From: Thermoplasmatota archaeon
GTDB lineage: Archaea; Thermoplasmatota; E2; DHVEG-1
Assembly: GCA_030615845.1 (NCBI GenBank)
Contig: JAUWYM010000021.1
Location: 1 to 8,485, forward strand
DNA: 8,485 nt
Reading direction: 5' to 3'
Shown here piece after piece: positions 1 through 6,596 of this stretch. The position numbers and the translations under genes were made by a program. The notes below the pieces were generated by a model. That model saw only the letters and a list, made by a program, of their open reading frames with translations, made no database searches and was not told the origin of the DNA. Numbering within the stretch: position 1 is the stretch's first letter; every line of letters starts with the position of its first letter.

Positions 1-944
1 CTGGTGCTGTAGGACAGATCGGTTCAGAGCTAACTATGGAACTTCGGAGGCGATATGGTAATGATAACGTCCTTGCAGCAGGGAGAAAAACAAAACCTGG
101 CAAGACACTTCTTAACTCAGGTCCTTTTGAATTTATAGATATTACAAAAAGAGAAACCGTTGAAAAAGTCGTTGATGACTATGATATCGATACGATTTAT
201 AATATGGCAGCGATTCTTTCAGCAGTAGGAGAAGAACGACCGAGAGTGTGTTGGAACGTTAACATCAACGGCATGTATAACATCCTTGAAATCGCACACG
301 AGCGTGAAATGGCTCGTGTTTTTGTACCAAGTTCTATTGCTGCGTTTGGACCTGAAACACCACAAGATAACACTCCTCAAGAGACAATATTGAAACCAAA
401 AACAATGTATGGTGTAACAAAAGTAGCTGGAGAACTTCTTGGCGATTATTATTTTAAACGATTTAACCTAGACGTTCGGGGAGTGCGATATCCTGGAATT
501 ATCAGTAGCGAAACCTTTCCAGGCGGTGGTACGACCGATTATGCAGTCGAAATATTTTATGAAGCAATTAAACATAAGAAGTATACTTGCTTTGTAAAAA
601 AAGATACCGTGCTTCCTATGATGTATATGCCTGATTGCATCAAAGGAACCATTGATCTAATGGAGGCAGATATAAGAAAGCTGAAACACCATTGTGATTT
701 TAATCTTACTTCGATGAGTTTTTCAACTGGAGAACTCGCAGCGGAGATAAAGAAGCACATTCCCAAGTTTATTTGTGAGTATAAACCTGACTTTCGACAA
801 GCTATTGCAGACACGTGGCCAAAATCCATTGATGATTCTGCAGCACGAAAAGAATGGGGTTGGAAACCAACATATGATCTGCCAACCATGACAAAAGATA
901 TGCTCGAGAAACTTGGTAAGCGTTACAAAGAAGGTAAACTCTAA
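1..944 (+). CDS. tdh: L-threonine 3-dehydrogenase, short-chain (epimerase-like) type, 5' truncated
   Basis: Likely oxidises L-threonine with NAD+ to 2-amino-3-ketobutyrate in the cytoplasm, the first step of threonine breakdown to glycine and acetyl-CoA. The reading frame is open from base 3 and begins with GAVGQIGSELT, the dinucleotide-binding Gly motif of an extended SDR Rossmann fold, so the ATG at 36 is internal and the true start lies just left of the window. Counting from that ATG, the catalytic pair Tyr125 and Lys129 sits in YGVTK. PSS at 98-100 supplies the Ser, and FGPETP (104-109), RYPGII (151-156) and LPMMYMPD (193-200) are typical of the Thermoplasma/Flavobacterium-type threonine dehydrogenases, as I recall them. 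The nearest alternative is a generic NAD-dependent nucleotide-sugar epimerase, but the GTTDYAVEIFY and LPMMYMPD segments favour threonine dehydrogenase. The neighbouring aldolase starts 83 bases downstream and seems to have its own ribosome site, so no operon is required. Confidence 0.85.
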   Translation, partial: GAVGQIGSELTMELRRRYGNDNVLAAGRKTKPGKTLLNSGPFEFIDITKRETVEKVVDDYDIDTIYNMAAILSAVGEERPRVCWNVNINGMYNILEIAHEREMARVFVPSSIAAFGPETPQDNTPQETILKPKTMYGVTKVAGELLGDYYFKRFNLDVRGVRYPGIISSETFPGGGTTDYAVEIFYEAIKHKKYTCFVKKDTVLPMMYMPDCIKGTIDLMEADIRKLKHHCDFNLTSMSFSTGELAAEIKKHIPKFICEYKPDFRQAIADTWPKSIDDSAARKEWGWKPTYDLPTMTKDMLEKLGKRYKEGKL

Positions 945-975
945 AATCTTTTAGCTCAAATTGGCATATCAGAAA

Positions 976-983
976 GTTTTATC
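976..983 (+). promoter_or_regulatory. Possible TATA box of the aldolase gene
   Basis: GTTTTATC lies about 26 bases before a predicted transcript start near 1005, which would leave a leader of about 23 bases containing the ribosome site at 1014-1020. The match to an archaeal TATA box is weak and no BRE is obvious. Read-through from the upstream dehydrogenase gene is an alternative. Confidence 0.3.
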
Positions 984-1013
984 TGCTCAACTGCAATTTC
1001 TTTTACTACATAT

Positions 1014-1020
1014 GAGGTGA
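1014..1020 (+). promoter_or_regulatory. Shine-Dalgarno site fixing a TTG start
   Basis: GAGGTGA is a near-perfect complement to the 3' end of 16S rRNA and ends 7 bases before the TTG at 1028. No ATG sits at this spacing in the aldolase frame, so the site decides the TTG start. Confidence 0.75.
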
Positions 1021-1027
1021 GAGTATA

Positions 1028-2134
1028 TTGTCTGAATTAGAGGAGATTAGAGAACATATGGATGGTAGTATTGAAACAATTAAAGAATATTTAGGTGAAG
1101 AAGCAGACGATCTTTTAAATCACACTTGTGAAAAAATACGAAAAGAATCCTTATACTTACCTGGTCCTGATTTTGTTGATAGAACGTTTGTTGATTCCGA
1201 CCGGCCAACACAGGTTCTCAGAAACTTAAAATCAATTTTTAATCACGGAAGACTTGCCGGTACCGGTTATGTATCAATACTCCCCATTGATCAGGGAATT
1301 GAACATTCTGCTGCTGCATCATTTACACCAAATCCCATGTATTTTGATCCTGAAAACATCATCAAACTCGCAATTGAAGGAGGGTGCAATGCAGTTGCAT
1401 CAACACTAGGCGTTCTTGGTGCTGTTTCTCGGAAATATGCCCACAAGATACCTTTTATTGTAAAAATTAATCATAACGAGCTTCTTACCTATCCAAACAA
1501 ATTTGATCAAATCATGTTTGCCGACGTCGAGCAGACCTGGGAAATGGGTGCGGCTGCTATTGGTTGTACGATTTATTTTGGTTCTGAAGAATCCAGTAGG
1601 CAGCTTCAGGAAGTTAGTCAAGCATTCAAATGGGCTCACGAACTAGGTATGGGAACAATTCTCTGGTGCTATTTAAGAAATACTGCATTTAAGATAAATG
1701 GAAAGGATTATCATGCTTCTGCAGATCTCACCGGTCAAGCAAATCATCTTGGAGTCACAATAGAAGCTGATATTGTAAAACAGAAACTACCGACGATAAA
1801 TGGCGGATATGTCGCCCTTAACAAAGATGGCGTAAGCTATGGAAAAATAGATGAAAGAGTATATACTGAACTTTCTACTGATCATCCAATTGATCTTACA
1901 CGGTATCAGATAGCTAACTGTTATATGGGCCGAGTTGGGCTTATTAATTCTGGCGGTGCTTCTGGTGAGAACGACTTTGCTCAAGCAGTAAGAACCGCAG
2001 TTATCAATAAACGTGCAGGTGGTATGGGACTTATATCTGGTAGAAAAGCATTTCAGAAACCGTTTGAAGAGGGGGAAAAACTCCTCAATGCCATTCAAGA
2101 CGTATATCTTTGTAAGGATGTAACAATTGCATAA
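1028..2134 (+). CDS. fbaB: Class I fructose-bisphosphate aldolase, FbaB/DhnA family
   Basis: Cytoplasmic Schiff-base aldolase that interconverts fructose 1,6-bisphosphate with dihydroxyacetone phosphate and glyceraldehyde 3-phosphate in glycolysis and gluconeogenesis. The 368-residue product matches E. coli FbaB, as I remember it, nearly end to end. Shared segments include [15 protein letters not shown] (77-90), YFGSEES (183-189), [10 protein letters not shown] (231-240), EADIVKQK (246-253), NCYMGR (297-302) and [10 protein letters not shown] (326-335). Lys251 in ADIVK is the expected Schiff-base lysine. Typical archaeal aldolases of this family are shorter (about 260-280 residues), so this is the longer, bacterial-looking form. 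It also has an N-terminal extension of about 14 residues relative to E. coli. The start is TTG at 1028, chosen for the strong ribosome site 7 bases upstream. The gene ends just before a T-run terminator and seems to be transcribed separately from leuC. Confidence 0.93.
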   Translation: MSELEEIREHMDGSIETIKEYLGEEADDLLNHTCEKIRKESLYLPGPDFVDRTFVDSDRPTQVLRNLKSIFNHGRLAGTGYVSILPIDQGIEHSAAASFTPNPMYFDPENIIKLAIEGGCNAVASTLGVLGAVSRKYAHKIPFIVKINHNELLTYPNKFDQIMFADVEQTWEMGAAAIGCTIYFGSEESSRQLQEVSQAFKWAHELGMGTILWCYLRNTAFKINGKDYHASADLTGQANHLGVTIEADIVKQKLPTINGGYVALNKDGVSYGKIDERVYTELSTDHPIDLTRYQIANCYMGRVGLINSGGASGENDFAQAVRTAVINKRAGGMGLISGRKAFQKPFEEGEKLLNAIQDVYLCKDVTIA

Positions 2135-2138
2135 ACCA

Positions 2139-2150
2139 TCCTTTTTTTCT
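2139..2150 (+). terminator. T-run terminator after the aldolase gene
   Basis: The T-rich tract TCCTTTTTTTCT begins 5 bases after the aldolase stop codon. Archaeal polymerase stops at such tracts without needing a hairpin, and none is visible here. Confidence 0.5.
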
Positions 2151-2154
2151 AATA

Positions 2155-2162
2155 TTTTATAA
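2155..2162 (+). promoter_or_regulatory. TATA box of the leuCD operon
   Basis: TTTTATAA is centred about 29 bases before the ATG at 2188. A transcript starting 26-27 bases downstream of the box centre would begin at about 2185. That gives an essentially leaderless mRNA, which agrees with the absence of a purine-rich ribosome site before 2188. Confidence 0.5.
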
Positions 2163-2187
2163 CCGATTGAATGTATGTCGTATTTGC

Positions 2188-3447
2188 ATGGGGCAGACGA
2201 TTTCTGAAAAAATACTTGCAAAAGCATCTGGAAATAAGGATGTATGCGCAGGAGACTTTGTTGATGCCGAAATTGATCTCGCGATGAGCCATGATAATAC
2301 GTTCCTTGTTTCAACTATTTTTAATGAAATCGGTGTAAAAAATATTTGGAATCCAGATAAAATTGTAATTGTTCTTGATCATAGAACACCTGCTAATACT
2401 ATTAAAACTGCAGAGAATCATAAACGTATTCGTAAGTTTGTCAAAAAACAAAATATTACTCATTTGTTTGATGTTGGTGAAGGTGTTTGTCATCAGATAC
2501 TCCCTGAAAAAGGGTTTGTAAGTCCTGGGATGCTTATTGTTGGATCAGATTCACATACAACAACATATGGAGCGGTAGGTGCATTTGGAACAGGTATTGG
2601 AGCTACAGATATGGCTGCTGTTTGGATTACTGGAAAAGTATGGTTTAAGGTTCCAGAGACACTGAGATTCAATGTTTCTGGGAAGTTATCAAGATATGTA
2701 TCTGCAAAAGATGTTATACTTCATATTATCGGAAAAATTGGAGTTGATGGTGCTACCTATAAAGCATGTGAATTTTATGGAAATGTTATAGAAAACATGA
2801 GTATTGATGGTAGATTATGTGTTTCAAATCAAGCTATGGAGATGGGGACAAAAGCAGCGATTATTCCTCCTGATAAAAAGACAGTTGATTATGTTACATC
2901 TAAAACAAATGTTAAGTTTAATGTAGTCTCTTCTGATGAAGATGCAACATATGAAAAGACGTATGATTTTGATGTTTCTGATATTGAGCCTCAGATTGCA
3001 TGTCCAGATAAAGTAGATAATGTAAAACCAGTAAGTGATATAGTAGGCACTGAAATACATCAAGCAGTTCTTGGTTCATGTACCAATGGTCGTTTGGATG
3101 ATCTTGCTGCAGCAGCAGAAATTTTGAAAGGTAAAACCATTTCCAAAAATGTACGAATGATTGTTGTCCCTGCATCTCGTTTGATTTATCTTGCGGCTGT
3201 AGAACATGGTTATATTCAAACGTTTGTAAACGCTGGTGCGACAATTGTTAATCCTGGTTGCGGTCCTTGTCTTGGCCTTCATCAAGGAGTTCTTGCAGAA
3301 GGAGAATGCGCAATTTCTTCTACGAATCGTAATTTTAAAGGACGAATGGGTTCCCCTGATGCACAGATATATTTAGGTTCTCCTGCAACAGTTGCAGCCT
3401 CAGCATTAAAAGGAAAAATAACAGACCCACGAGGCGTGATAGAGTGA
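2188..3447 (+). CDS. leuC: 3-isopropylmalate dehydratase large subunit (LeuC/HacA family)
   Basis: Large subunit of an aconitase-superfamily isomerase. With LeuD it converts 2-isopropylmalate to 3-isopropylmalate in leucine synthesis; some relatives act on citramalate or homocitrate. Counted from the ATG at 2188, the product has 419 residues, normal for the archaeal-type family. The [4Fe-4S] ligands are visible: Cys298 in GSCTNGR, and Cys358 and Cys361 in NPGCGPCLG. The signature GSDSHTTTYGA starts at 119 and is followed by FGTGIGATDMA. DHRTPANT (64-71) lies in the substrate region. A TTG at 2167 would add seven residues, but MGQTISEKILA is the usual N-terminus of the family and the TATA box spacing fits 2188. 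The stop overlaps the leuD start by four bases, so the two subunits are translationally coupled. The exact substrate cannot be settled from sequence alone. Confidence 0.9.
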   Translation: MGQTISEKILAKASGNKDVCAGDFVDAEIDLAMSHDNTFLVSTIFNEIGVKNIWNPDKIVIVLDHRTPANTIKTAENHKRIRKFVKKQNITHLFDVGEGVCHQILPEKGFVSPGMLIVGSDSHTTTYGAVGAFGTGIGATDMAAVWITGKVWFKVPETLRFNVSGKLSRYVSAKDVILHIIGKIGVDGATYKACEFYGNVIENMSIDGRLCVSNQAMEMGTKAAIIPPDKKTVDYVTSKTNVKFNVVSSDEDATYEKTYDFDVSDIEPQIACPDKVDNVKPVSDIVGTEIHQAVLGSCTNGRLDDLAAAAEILKGKTISKNVRMIVVPASRLIYLAAVEHGYIQTFVNAGATIVNPGCGPCLGLHQGVLAEGECAISSTNRNFKGRMGSPDAQIYLGSPATVAASALKGKITDPRGVIE

Positions 3448-3938
3448 TTATTAAAGGTAGGGCGATAAAATATGGAGATGACATCAATACTGATGTCATT
3501 ATTCCAGGAAGATACCTGGACCTTATCAATTCTGAAGAGCTTGCATCTCATGCATTGGAAGATTTAGATCCTAATTTTTTTACAAAGTTTACAAAAGGGG
3601 ATATTCTTGTAGTAGGGAAAAACTTTGGATGTGGTTCCTCTCGTGAACAAGCAGCTATGTGTTTAAAATATGCTGGTGTGGGAGCACTTATTGCAAAATC
3701 CTTTGCTCGGATATTTTATAGAAACGCAATAAATCAGGGACTACCAATTATTGAGTCTTCAGAAGCAGTGGATGCCATAATTAGTATGGATGAACTAGAA
3801 ATTGATCTCTATGCAGCAACGATTAGAGATAAAACAAAAAATCTTCAATTTGAAATCCAGCCTTTGCCGATCTTTATACAAGAAATACTCAATGATGGCG
3901 GCTTAATTTGTAGTTTAAAGAAGAAACTGAGATGTTAA
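3444..3938 (+). CDS. leuD: 3-isopropylmalate dehydratase small subunit (LeuD/HacB family)
   Basis: Small (swivel-domain) subunit of the isomerase encoded with leuC; it carries substrate-recognising residues and docks on the iron-sulfur subunit. The 164-residue product is of normal length for archaea. It shows the family pattern INTDVIIPGRYL (14-25), then KNFGCGSSREQA (59-70) with the substrate-binding GSSRE, then AKSFARIFYRNAINQGLPII. The start is GTG at 3444, which overlaps the leuC stop as GTGA. GAGG at 3431-3434, inside leuC, is at a suitable ribosome-site distance of 9 bases. The substrate loop after PGR reads YLDL. As I recall, methanogen homoaconitase has YLRT and methanogen isopropylmalate isomerase YLVY, so the loop does not assign the substrate. 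The gene converges on the ACT-domain regulator gene with only 15 bases between stop codons. Confidence 0.9.
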   Translation: MIIKGRAIKYGDDINTDVIIPGRYLDLINSEELASHALEDLDPNFFTKFTKGDILVVGKNFGCGSSREQAAMCLKYAGVGALIAKSFARIFYRNAINQGLPIIESSEAVDAIISMDELEIDLYAATIRDKTKNLQFEIQPLPIFIQEILNDGGLICSLKKKLRC

Positions 3939-3953
3939 CTTTAGGGATATGTT

Positions 3954-4454
3954 TTAGTAAATAAGTACTGCTTTTACTCCTTTTGCGTTTCTTATTTTTG
4001 GGATGAATCTCCCAGGTATTTGTTTTTCTGTGACAATGAAGAGTCTTGGCTCTTCTGAAAGTTCAAAATCGTCAACTATTGATTGTCGTATGCTGATATT
4101 ATTTTGTGCAATTATTGTTGCGACTTCTGCAACGATTCCTGGCATGCTGGGATCTTCTGGTATTATCTCAATGACGCCCCAGCTCATGTTTGTTGCTACA
4201 TCTTTTAGATGGCAGGTTGGCATCAGTTTGGAAAATATCTTGTTTAATTCAGGTTTTTTTACAATGACATCTATTGTCGCAGCGATAGCTCTTCTGTCGA
4301 CATCAAATGCTCGTGCTATTTTTGAATCTGAAAGTTCTATTTCGCCACAATAGATTTTGTTATCTTTTATTTTCAATCCATACTCCAGCATTTTTTGGGC
4401 GATTTTTCTTCTTTTTGGATAGTTGTTGAAATATTTTGCGATTTGTTTCCACAT
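3954..4454 (-). CDS. ACT-domain amino-acid metabolism regulator (COG2150-like)
   Basis: Predicted ligand-responsive regulator of amino-acid metabolism; the target and ligand are unknown. The 166-residue product has two parts. The N-terminal half (about 1-75) contains a helix-turn-helix-like stretch, SDSKIARAFDVDRRAIAATI (42-61). The C-terminal half (about 92-166) is an ACT domain with the pattern GVIEIIPEDPSMPGIVAEV followed by ISIRQSIVDD and a final strand, KGVKAVLIY. ACT domains commonly bind amino acids at dimer interfaces. The arrangement resembles the archaeal family described as predicted regulators of amino acid metabolism with an ACT domain. The gene is divergent from trpB2 across a repeat-containing promoter region and convergent with leuCD, so leucine or tryptophan genes are plausible targets (inference). 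The ATG at 4454 is preceded by only a weak AGGAT ribosome-like site and a TATA-like region, so a short-leader or leaderless mRNA is likely. Confidence 0.8.
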   Translation of the reverse strand: MWKQIAKYFNNYPKRRKIAQKMLEYGLKIKDNKIYCGEIELSDSKIARAFDVDRRAIAATIDVIVKKPELNKIFSKLMPTCHLKDVATNMSWGVIEIIPEDPSMPGIVAEVATIIAQNNISIRQSIVDDFELSEEPRLFIVTEKQIPGRFIPKIRNAKGVKAVLIY

Positions 4455-4480
4455 GGTCGTATCCTATCTCATTAGAACTA

Positions 4481-4493
4481 TTTAAATTTTATA
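4481..4493 (-). promoter_or_regulatory. TATA-like region of the ACT regulator gene
   Basis: On the minus strand this region reads TATAAAATTTAAA. A TATA box at the left or right part would place transcription start between about 4464 and 4458, that is 4-10 bases before the ATG. Which of the two overlapping boxes is used cannot be told. Confidence 0.45.
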
Positions 4494-4518
4494 CATTGGT
4501 CTATACAAAGTTAATAAT

Positions 4519-4548
4519 AAAGTATAGTATTGTACTATATTGTACATT
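4519..4548. repeat. Phased repeats and inverted repeat between the divergent regulator and trpB2 genes
   Basis: Two ATTGTAC copies (4529-4535 and 4539-4545) start exactly 10 bases apart, and GTA recurs on the same 10-base phase at 4522, 4532 and 4542. The block also contains a perfect inverted repeat, ATAGTA-TTG-TACTAT (4524-4538). It ends about 12 bases before the trpB2 TATA-like box and lies about 30 bases upstream of the regulator's box. Both positions suit an activator or repressor site. The function is inferred, and AT-rich sequence raises the chance of coincidence. Confidence 0.45.
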
Positions 4549-4559
4549 TTTTAACAAAA

Positions 4560-4567
4560 TTTAAATA
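4560..4567 (+). promoter_or_regulatory. TATA box of trpB2
   Basis: TTTAAATA is centred 33 bases before the trpB2 ATG, so transcription would start near 4590 and leave a leader of about 7 bases. There is no ribosome site before the ATG, which agrees with near-leaderless translation. An alternative AT-rich box lies at 4577-4590 but is too close to the start codon. Confidence 0.45.
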
Positions 4568-4596
4568 GCACAAAAGATATAATATTATATGATATC

Positions 4597-5952
4597 ATGA
4601 AAACAAAAATACTGCTCGATGAAAACGACATACCAAAAAGATGGTATAATATACAAGCAGATTTAAAAAAACAAGTAGATCCACCGCTAAATCCAAAGAC
4701 AAAACAACCAATCGGCCCTGATGATCTCAAAGTAATTTTTCCAATGGAGCTTATCAAACAAGAAGTTTCTAGAGATCGTTACATACCTATACCAAAGGAG
4801 ATCCGAGAAATCTATCGCATATGGAGACCCTCTCCATTATATCGAGCAAGACGCCTTGAAAAAGCACTCAAAACACCAGCACATATCTACTACAAATGGG
4901 AGGGAGTAAGCCCACCCGGAAGTCATAAACCAAATTCTGCAGTAGCACAAGCATATTACAATATGAAAGCAGGTATTGAACGAATTGTAACAGAAACAGG
5001 GGCAGGACAATGGGGTTCAGCACTTGCCTTTAGCACCAGAATTTTTAATCTCAAATGCAGAATCTATATGGTAAAATGCAGCTATGAACAAAAACCATAT
5101 CGACGAATACTTATGGAGAGCTGGGGAGCAGAAGTATTTCCGAGTCCAACAAAACTAACAAACGTAGGACGAGAAATGTTAAAAAAAGACCCAACCACAT
5201 CAGGAAGTCTTGGAATATCAATAAGTGAAGCAGTAGAAGACGCTGCAACACATGACAATACAAACTATGCACTAGGATCGGTACTTAATTATGTCGTACT
5301 CCATCAAACAATCATCGGTCTTGAATTAAAAAAACAATTCGAGATTATCGATAAATATCCTGATATTATCGTTGGATGTGTCGGAGGCGGAAGCAATTTT
5401 TCTGGAGCGTGTTTTCCATTTGTAAGAGATAAAATAATTGGAAAAAAACCAGAATTAAAGATTGTTTCCGTTGAACCTCTAGCGTGTCCAACGCTTACAA
5501 AAGGTGAATATCGGTACGACTTTGGAGATAGTGTGGGCCTCACGCCACTTCTTAAGATGTATACATTAGGGCACACTTTTATTCCAGCTGCAATTCATGC
5601 AGGCGGTCTACGGTATCATGGTGATTCACCACTTCTCTCCAAATTAACAAAAGACGGCTATATGGAGGCTGTTGCCTATTATCAAAATGAAGTCTTTGAG
5701 GCTGCAATGCTTTTTGCAAGAACTGAAGGATTTATCGTAGCACCAGAAGCAGCACATGCAGTAAAAGCAGCAATTGATTTTGCAAGGATGTGTAAACACA
5801 AAAACGAGAAGAAAATAATAGTCTTTGCAAACAGCGGACATGGGCATTTTGATCTTTCAGCATATGACGCCTACCATAATAAAGCGCTTCAGGACTATAA
5901 ACATCCAAAAGAACTTATTGAAAAATCAATAACAAATCTTCCAAAAATATAA
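4597..5952 (+). CDS. trpB2: Tryptophan synthase beta chain, TrpB2 type
   Basis: PLP enzyme that joins indole to a serine-derived aminoacrylate to make L-tryptophan. Characterised TrpB2 enzymes are reported to work without TrpA and some prefer O-phosphoserine. The 451-residue product is longer than TrpB1 (about 390-400) because of an N-terminal extension and insertions. The PLP lysine is Lys111 in [10 protein letters not shown], the catalytic glutamate is Glu133 in [10 protein letters not shown], and the phosphate-binding loop is GGGSNF (263-268). The segments [13 protein letters not shown] (76-88) and [16 protein letters not shown] mark the TrpB2 or TrpB-related subgroup. No trpA or other tryptophan genes lie in the window, so it could serve indole salvage or complete a pathway encoded elsewhere. 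It faces the ACT regulator across a shared promoter region and is followed 86 bases later by a tryptophan-rich protein gene. Confidence 0.93.
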   Translation: MKTKILLDENDIPKRWYNIQADLKKQVDPPLNPKTKQPIGPDDLKVIFPMELIKQEVSRDRYIPIPKEIREIYRIWRPSPLYRARRLEKALKTPAHIYYKWEGVSPPGSHKPNSAVAQAYYNMKAGIERIVTETGAGQWGSALAFSTRIFNLKCRIYMVKCSYEQKPYRRILMESWGAEVFPSPTKLTNVGREMLKKDPTTSGSLGISISEAVEDAATHDNTNYALGSVLNYVVLHQTIIGLELKKQFEIIDKYPDIIVGCVGGGSNFSGACFPFVRDKIIGKKPELKIVSVEPLACPTLTKGEYRYDFGDSVGLTPLLKMYTLGHTFIPAAIHAGGLRYHGDSPLLSKLTKDGYMEAVAYYQNEVFEAAMLFARTEGFIVAPEAAHAVKAAIDFARMCKHKNEKKIIVFANSGHGHFDLSAYDAYHNKALQDYKHPKELIEKSITNLPKI

Positions 5953-5985
5953 AAAAAAGGTACCTTAGAGTTGCTAAAAACCAAA

Positions 5986-5994
5986 AAATATAAG
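5986..5994 (+). promoter_or_regulatory. TATA box of the tryptophan-rich protein gene
   Basis: AAATATAAG fits an archaeal TATA box. Transcription would start near 6016, giving a leader of about 23 bases that contains the GGAGA ribosome site. No T-run terminator follows trpB2, so read-through from trpB2 is also possible. Confidence 0.45.
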
Positions 5995-6022
5995 TTACAT
6001 TACAATATGACGTAACATTATA
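5994..6022. repeat. Repeat pair overlapping the predicted transcript start of the tryptophan-rich gene
   Basis: GTTACATTACA (5994-6004) and GTAACATTATA (6012-6022) match at 9 of 11 positions, 18 bases apart. GTTAC (5994-5998) and GTAAC (6012-6016) also form an inverted pair. The repeats begin at the end of the TATA box and run to the expected transcript start, a classic position for a repressor site. The role is inferred. Confidence 0.35.
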
Positions 6023-6025
6023 CGT

Positions 6026-6030
6026 GGAGA
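6026..6030 (+). promoter_or_regulatory. Ribosome site choosing ATG 6039
   Basis: GGAGA lies 8 bases before the ATG at 6039. The alternative GTG at 6024 would overlap this site and has no ribosome site of its own, so the ATG is preferred. Confidence 0.6.
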
Positions 6031-6038
6031 GATGTGAA

Positions 6039-6563
6039 ATGGAATGGAAAAATAGATCTGCCTATGTTTTTATAAAGACAGCAAAAGGAAAAGCAAACGA
6101 TGTCTGGAAACAGTTTCAAAACTGGGACAACGTAATCGGTACTTGGATTGTTACCGGGGACTGGGATGTCATTGTCTGGTTTGACGCACAAGACTGGGAT
6201 ACCGTACATCAATGCGTCTCAACAATTAAAGACTGGAAAGAAGTAGAACAGACAAGCTCACATATGGTTTACAATGGACATAAAAACGATAACTGGTGGT
6301 GGGAGAAACCTGCAGGAGCATGGGTGCTGATGCGAGAGAGCAAACTAGGTGAAACACAAGAGAAAATAAAGAAATGGAACTGGATGACAAGTGGAGCAAG
6401 CATTCCTGGTGAATGGGATTACATATCCTGGATAGGCGGAAATAACTGGGATGAAGTCTGGAATCACCTGTTAGAGATAAAAAAAGGAAAATGGGAAACA
6501 TCAACTCATGTCCCCATTAAATCATGGTGGAAACAAAGTTGGAAAGATAACTGGTGGTGGTAA
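6039..6563 (+). CDS. Tryptophan-rich protein with two Lrp/AsnC ligand-domain-like repeats
   Basis: I do not recognise this gene as a named family. The 174-residue product contains 25 tryptophans (about 14%, against roughly 1% in ordinary proteins). It is a tandem duplication: unit one spans about 8-88 and unit two about 93-174, and both end in DNWWW. The best-matching cores are GDWDVIVW (41-47 plus flank) and GEWDYISW (124-131), each followed by an acidic Trp segment (DAQDWDTV and GGNNWDEV). Unit one, with AYVFIKTAKGKANDV, IVTGDWDVIVWF and a closing SSHMVY strand, follows the beta-alpha-beta-beta-alpha-beta pattern of the RAM (Lrp/AsnC ligand-binding) domain, with Trp at sites usually held by Tyr, Phe or Leu. 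There is no helix-turn-helix, signal peptide or membrane segment, so it is probably a soluble cytoplasmic protein. The strong ribosome site, clean TATA box and T-run terminator support a real, separately expressed gene. Its position after trpB2 suggests a tryptophan-linked role (inference). Another dimeric alpha-beta barrel fold remains possible. Confidence 0.8.
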   Translation: MEWKNRSAYVFIKTAKGKANDVWKQFQNWDNVIGTWIVTGDWDVIVWFDAQDWDTVHQCVSTIKDWKEVEQTSSHMVYNGHKNDNWWWEKPAGAWVLMRESKLGETQEKIKKWNWMTSGASIPGEWDYISWIGGNNWDEVWNHLLEIKKGKWETSTHVPIKSWWKQSWKDNWWW

Positions 6564-6574
6564 ACCCCCACAAT

Positions 6575-6596
6575 CTTCTTTTTTTAATATTTTTTG
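6575..6596 (+). terminator. T-run terminator after the tryptophan-rich gene
   Basis: A run of seven Ts preceded by CTTC, then a second run of six Ts, starts about 12 bases after the stop codon. This double T tract is typical of archaeal termination. A weak GTGG/CCAC pairing across the stop codon is possible but not needed. Confidence 0.55.

Noticed and set aside
1787..2314. Minus-strand open frame of 175 codons
   Set aside because: It spans the aldolase end, a terminator and the leuC start in antisense. The product is low-complexity with no family pattern, so it is a shadow frame.
4003..4353. Plus-strand open frame of 116 codons
   Set aside because: It lies wholly antisense to the ACT-domain regulator, whose domain pattern is clear. 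It has no ribosome site and its product shows no recognisable motif.
5957..5966. AAGGTACCTT palindrome after trpB2, considered as a terminator
   Set aside because: The 10-base palindrome has no loop and is followed by mixed sequence, not a T run; it is preceded by A residues. I see no support for termination here.
6024..6038. GTG start giving five extra residues to the Trp-rich protein
   Set aside because: The GTG overlaps the GGAGA site that serves ATG 6039, and the extra residues fall outside the repeat domain.
6039..6563. Trp-rich frame as a low-complexity artefact or a recoded-TGA frame
   Set aside because: All Trp codons are TGG. The frame has a ribosome site, an internal domain duplication and a RAM-like strand pattern, and is followed by a terminator, so it looks like a genuine gene.
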